Positions 13,793-15,518 of a stretch of DNA of 15,518 nucleotides are shown here, piece after piece. Source of the stretch: Mucilaginibacter sp. (GTDB lineage Bacteria > Bacteroidota > Bacteroidia > Sphingobacteriales > Sphingobacteriaceae); NCBI GenBank assembly GCA_028288315.1, contig JAQBNY010000270.1, positions 1-15,518 of the forward strand. The letters run 5' to 3'. The position numbers and the translations under genes were made by a program. The notes below the pieces were generated by a model that had not been told where the DNA came from, made no database searches, and saw nothing but the letters and a program-made list of their open reading frames with translations. The first letter of the stretch is position 1. Every line of letters starts with the position of its first letter.

Positions 13793-15518
13793 ATGTTAGT
13801 AAAACAATGTATTGTAAAGCTATCTCGTAGCTTAGTATGGTTAACTGGCATTTATTTGTTTACAATTCAAATTGCATTGGCGCAAAGTATACCGAAACCT
13901 CTGCGCCCTGATATTAAGATAAGCAGCTTTGTAAATGTACCCCCAAATTGCTCAAGGCTAGGCTTTGATCCTACCAACAGGCATATAATGTATATTAACC
14001 AAAATGGCAACGTATATGATGTGCGCAACAGCCAGGGAACTTACATTAGTACATTAAAAGCAACATCGACAAATCATGGTATTACGCTATTGCAGGGCAT
14101 GGCCTTTAAAGGCAAGACTCTTTTTTTAATTGGCAATATTAAAACTGCAAATTCGGGCTATGTGGGTAAGATAATGAAGGGGGTTAAACAAGCCAACGGA
14201 GACAGAATTTGGTCGACAGTAATGACTACAGCAACTTATGGTTTAACCAATACTGCATTTGACCACGGCTTTAGCGGTATAACGGTTAGTCCGGATAGTA
14301 ATTACCTTTTTATAAACAGTGGGTCGCGTACAGATCATGGCGAGGTACAAAACAGTGGTGGTTTAAGGCCGGGACTAAGAGAAGAGCCGCTTACATCAGC
14401 CATTTTCAGGATACCTATCAATTCAAACAACCTGGTGCTTCCTAATGATTCGGCGAAGCTGGCAAGCCTGGGGTATATGTATGCCGATGGCACCCGTAAC
14501 AGCTTTGACCTTGCTTTTGGGCCCGATGGTAATTTATACGGTTGTGAAAACTCAGGTGACAGGGATGATCCGGAAGAACTGAACTGGATAAGAAAAGACC
14601 ATTTTTATGGTTTTCCGTGGAGGATGGGCGGTAACAACACCCCTATGCAGTATCCCGGTTATAACCCGTCTGCAGATAAACTTGTAAATCCTATATCAAC
14701 AGCTTCGAAAAAAGGTTATTTTTATAATGACCCAACATATCCTAAAAGAACCAACAGGCCTTTTACCGAACCCATTATTAATTTAGGGCCCGACGCCGAC
14801 AAGTTTAGAGACCCAACTACTGGCGCCATTAAAGATGCAAGCGACCTGGGTTTACAGTTTAGCACTTTTACCAGCCACCGGTCGCCGCTGGGGTTGGTAT
14901 TTGATAGGGATAGCCTGTTAACGGCTGAGTTTAAAGGGCATGGTTTTTTAATGGGATGGACTCCTGCCGGTACATCAACTGCACTTGGTCCATATGGTGG
15001 CGATCCTGGTCAGGATTTGCTGCATATACAGTTAATATATTATAGCAACATAGATAATTATAAAATACAAACCTATCGTATTGTAGGTGGGTTTAATAAT
15101 CCTATTGATGCCGAAATGGTAGGTAACATTATATATGTACTGGAATACGGCGGCAGCTCGCCTAAAATTTGGAAGGTAGAAATGCCCATGGCGCCCAAAT
15201 GCGGGCCTCAAGCGTATATAACTAAAGAGCAATATAACAATATACCTGGCAAGCTTATTACCGACCTAACCAGCAATAGCAACTACCCTAATCGTCCTTC
15301 TGTAACAACCAGGCTTACTGCATTTGAGGCACCGCTTAATGCCGGTGAAAACTTTGGCGCCCGTATAAGAGGTTATATTGTACCGCCAACTACCGGTAAT
15401 TATACTTTTTGGATAGCAAGTGATGACCAGTCCGAACTTTGGTTAAGCACAGACTCAACTATTGCACGTAAAAAGAAAATAGGATCTGTAACGGGGAATA
15501 CACTTTCAAGGCAGTACA
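13793..15518 (+). CDS. Secreted glucose/sorbosone-dehydrogenase-like beta-propeller with PA14-like domain (3'-truncated)
   Basis: The frame is open from the ATG at 13793 to the window edge with no stop, giving 575 visible residues. Residues 1-30 form a signal peptide (hydrophobic LVWLTGIYLFTIQIALA, likely cleaved before Gln31). Residues about 45-465 resemble the soluble quinoprotein glucose/sorbosone dehydrogenase (GSDH) propeller. The supporting segments are LGFDPTNRHIMYI, SGSRTDHGE (176-184), GTRNSFDLAFGPDGNLYGCENSGD (233-256) with the following ELNWI..HFYGFPW, then SHRSPLGLVF (361-370) and a last blade ending KIWKVEMP. Residues about 478-575 look like the start of a PA14-type module: YITKEQYNNIPGK, SNYPNRP, FGARIRGYI and FWIASDDQSELWLSTD. 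PA14 modules often bind carbohydrate. The enzyme would act outside the cytoplasm on a sugar or sugar alcohol, perhaps with PQQ, but cofactor residues cannot be assigned with certainty. More domains may follow past the edge. Confidence 0.82.
   Translation, partial: MLVKQCIVKLSRSLVWLTGIYLFTIQIALAQSIPKPLRPDIKISSFVNVPPNCSRLGFDPTNRHIMYINQNGNVYDVRNSQGTYISTLKATSTNHGITLLQGMAFKGKTLFLIGNIKTANSGYVGKIMKGVKQANGDRIWSTVMTTATYGLTNTAFDHGFSGITVSPDSNYLFINSGSRTDHGEVQNSGGLRPGLREEPLTSAIFRIPINSNNLVLPNDSAKLASLGYMYADGTRNSFDLAFGPDGNLYGCENSGDRDDPEELNWIRKDHFYGFPWRMGGNNTPMQYPGYNPSADKLVNPISTASKKGYFYNDPTYPKRTNRPFTEPIINLGPDADKFRDPTTGAIKDASDLGLQFSTFTSHRSPLGLVFDRDSLLTAEFKGHGFLMGWTPAGTSTALGPYGGDPGQDLLHIQLIYYSNIDNYKIQTYRIVGGFNNPIDAEMVGNIIYVLEYGGSSPKIWKVEMPMAPKCGPQAYITKEQYNNIPGKLITDLTSNSNYPNRPSVTTRLTAFEAPLNAGENFGARIRGYIVPPTTGNYTFWIASDDQSELWLSTDSTIARKKKIGSVTGNTLSRQY

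Noticed and set aside
1..15518. CRISPR arrays, tRNA or rRNA genes, transposases or integrases
   Set aside because: No regularly spaced repeats, RNA-gene folds or mobile-element proteins were seen on reading both strands. Codon style is even across the window.

Overview
The window suggests a Bacteroidota chromosome, most likely a Sphingobacteriaceae-type organism (Mucilaginibacter or Pedobacter-like). The grounds are the AT-leaning composition, the TTTG / TAnnTTTG-type promoter upstream of the rhamnosidase, the lack of strong Shine-Dalgarno sequences, the MacB/FtsX-type permease, the GH78 rhamnosidase, and secreted proteins whose signal peptides are cleaved just before Gln. The genus is inferred from protein style only and was not tested by any search. 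Every gene I can support is on the + strand.

Layout. (1) 1-798 is the C-terminal part of an ABC-transporter permease, closed by a strong GC-rich hairpin terminator (830-856). (2) 978-3362 is a secreted GH78-type alpha-L-rhamnosidase with its own promoter. A 331-bp AT-rich gap follows. (3) 3694-12801 is a nine-kilobase sugar-phosphate block: a polyphosphate-glucokinase-like ROK kinase, transketolase (tkt), ribose-5-phosphate isomerase A (rpiA), transaldolase (tal), a HAD phosphatase, 6-phosphogluconate dehydrogenase (gnd), glucose-6-phosphate dehydrogenase (zwf) and 6-phosphogluconolactonase (pgl). It ends in a 16-bp-stem terminator (12800-12837). (4) 13015-13560 is a small secreted beta-barrel-like protein of unknown function, followed by a long AT-rich hairpin. 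(5) From 13793 to the window edge runs an open, unterminated gene for a secreted glucose/sorbosone-dehydrogenase-like beta-propeller fused to a PA14-like domain.

How the genes work together. The kinase can make glucose 6-phosphate. Zwf, Pgl and Gnd take it to ribulose 5-phosphate with release of CO2 and reduced cofactor. RpiA, Tkt and Tal interconvert the pentose, triose and hexose phosphates. Only ribulose-5-phosphate 3-epimerase (rpe) is missing from an otherwise complete pentose phosphate pathway. Gaps of 4-27 bp join tal-HAD-gnd-zwf-pgl, and a 21-bp gap joins the kinase to tkt. An 87-bp gap with a terminator-like stem-loop (tkt/rpiA) and a 92-bp gap (rpiA/tal) could divide the block into separately tuned units.

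The pathway itself is well known, and I see no clear new defence, mobile or RNA system. The points most worth a second look are the altered cofactor-binding loop of Gnd, the HAD protein with a degenerate first motif inside the pathway operon, the stem-loop inside the block, an inverted repeat abutting the start codon of the small secreted protein, and the unusual propeller-PA14 fusion at the right edge.
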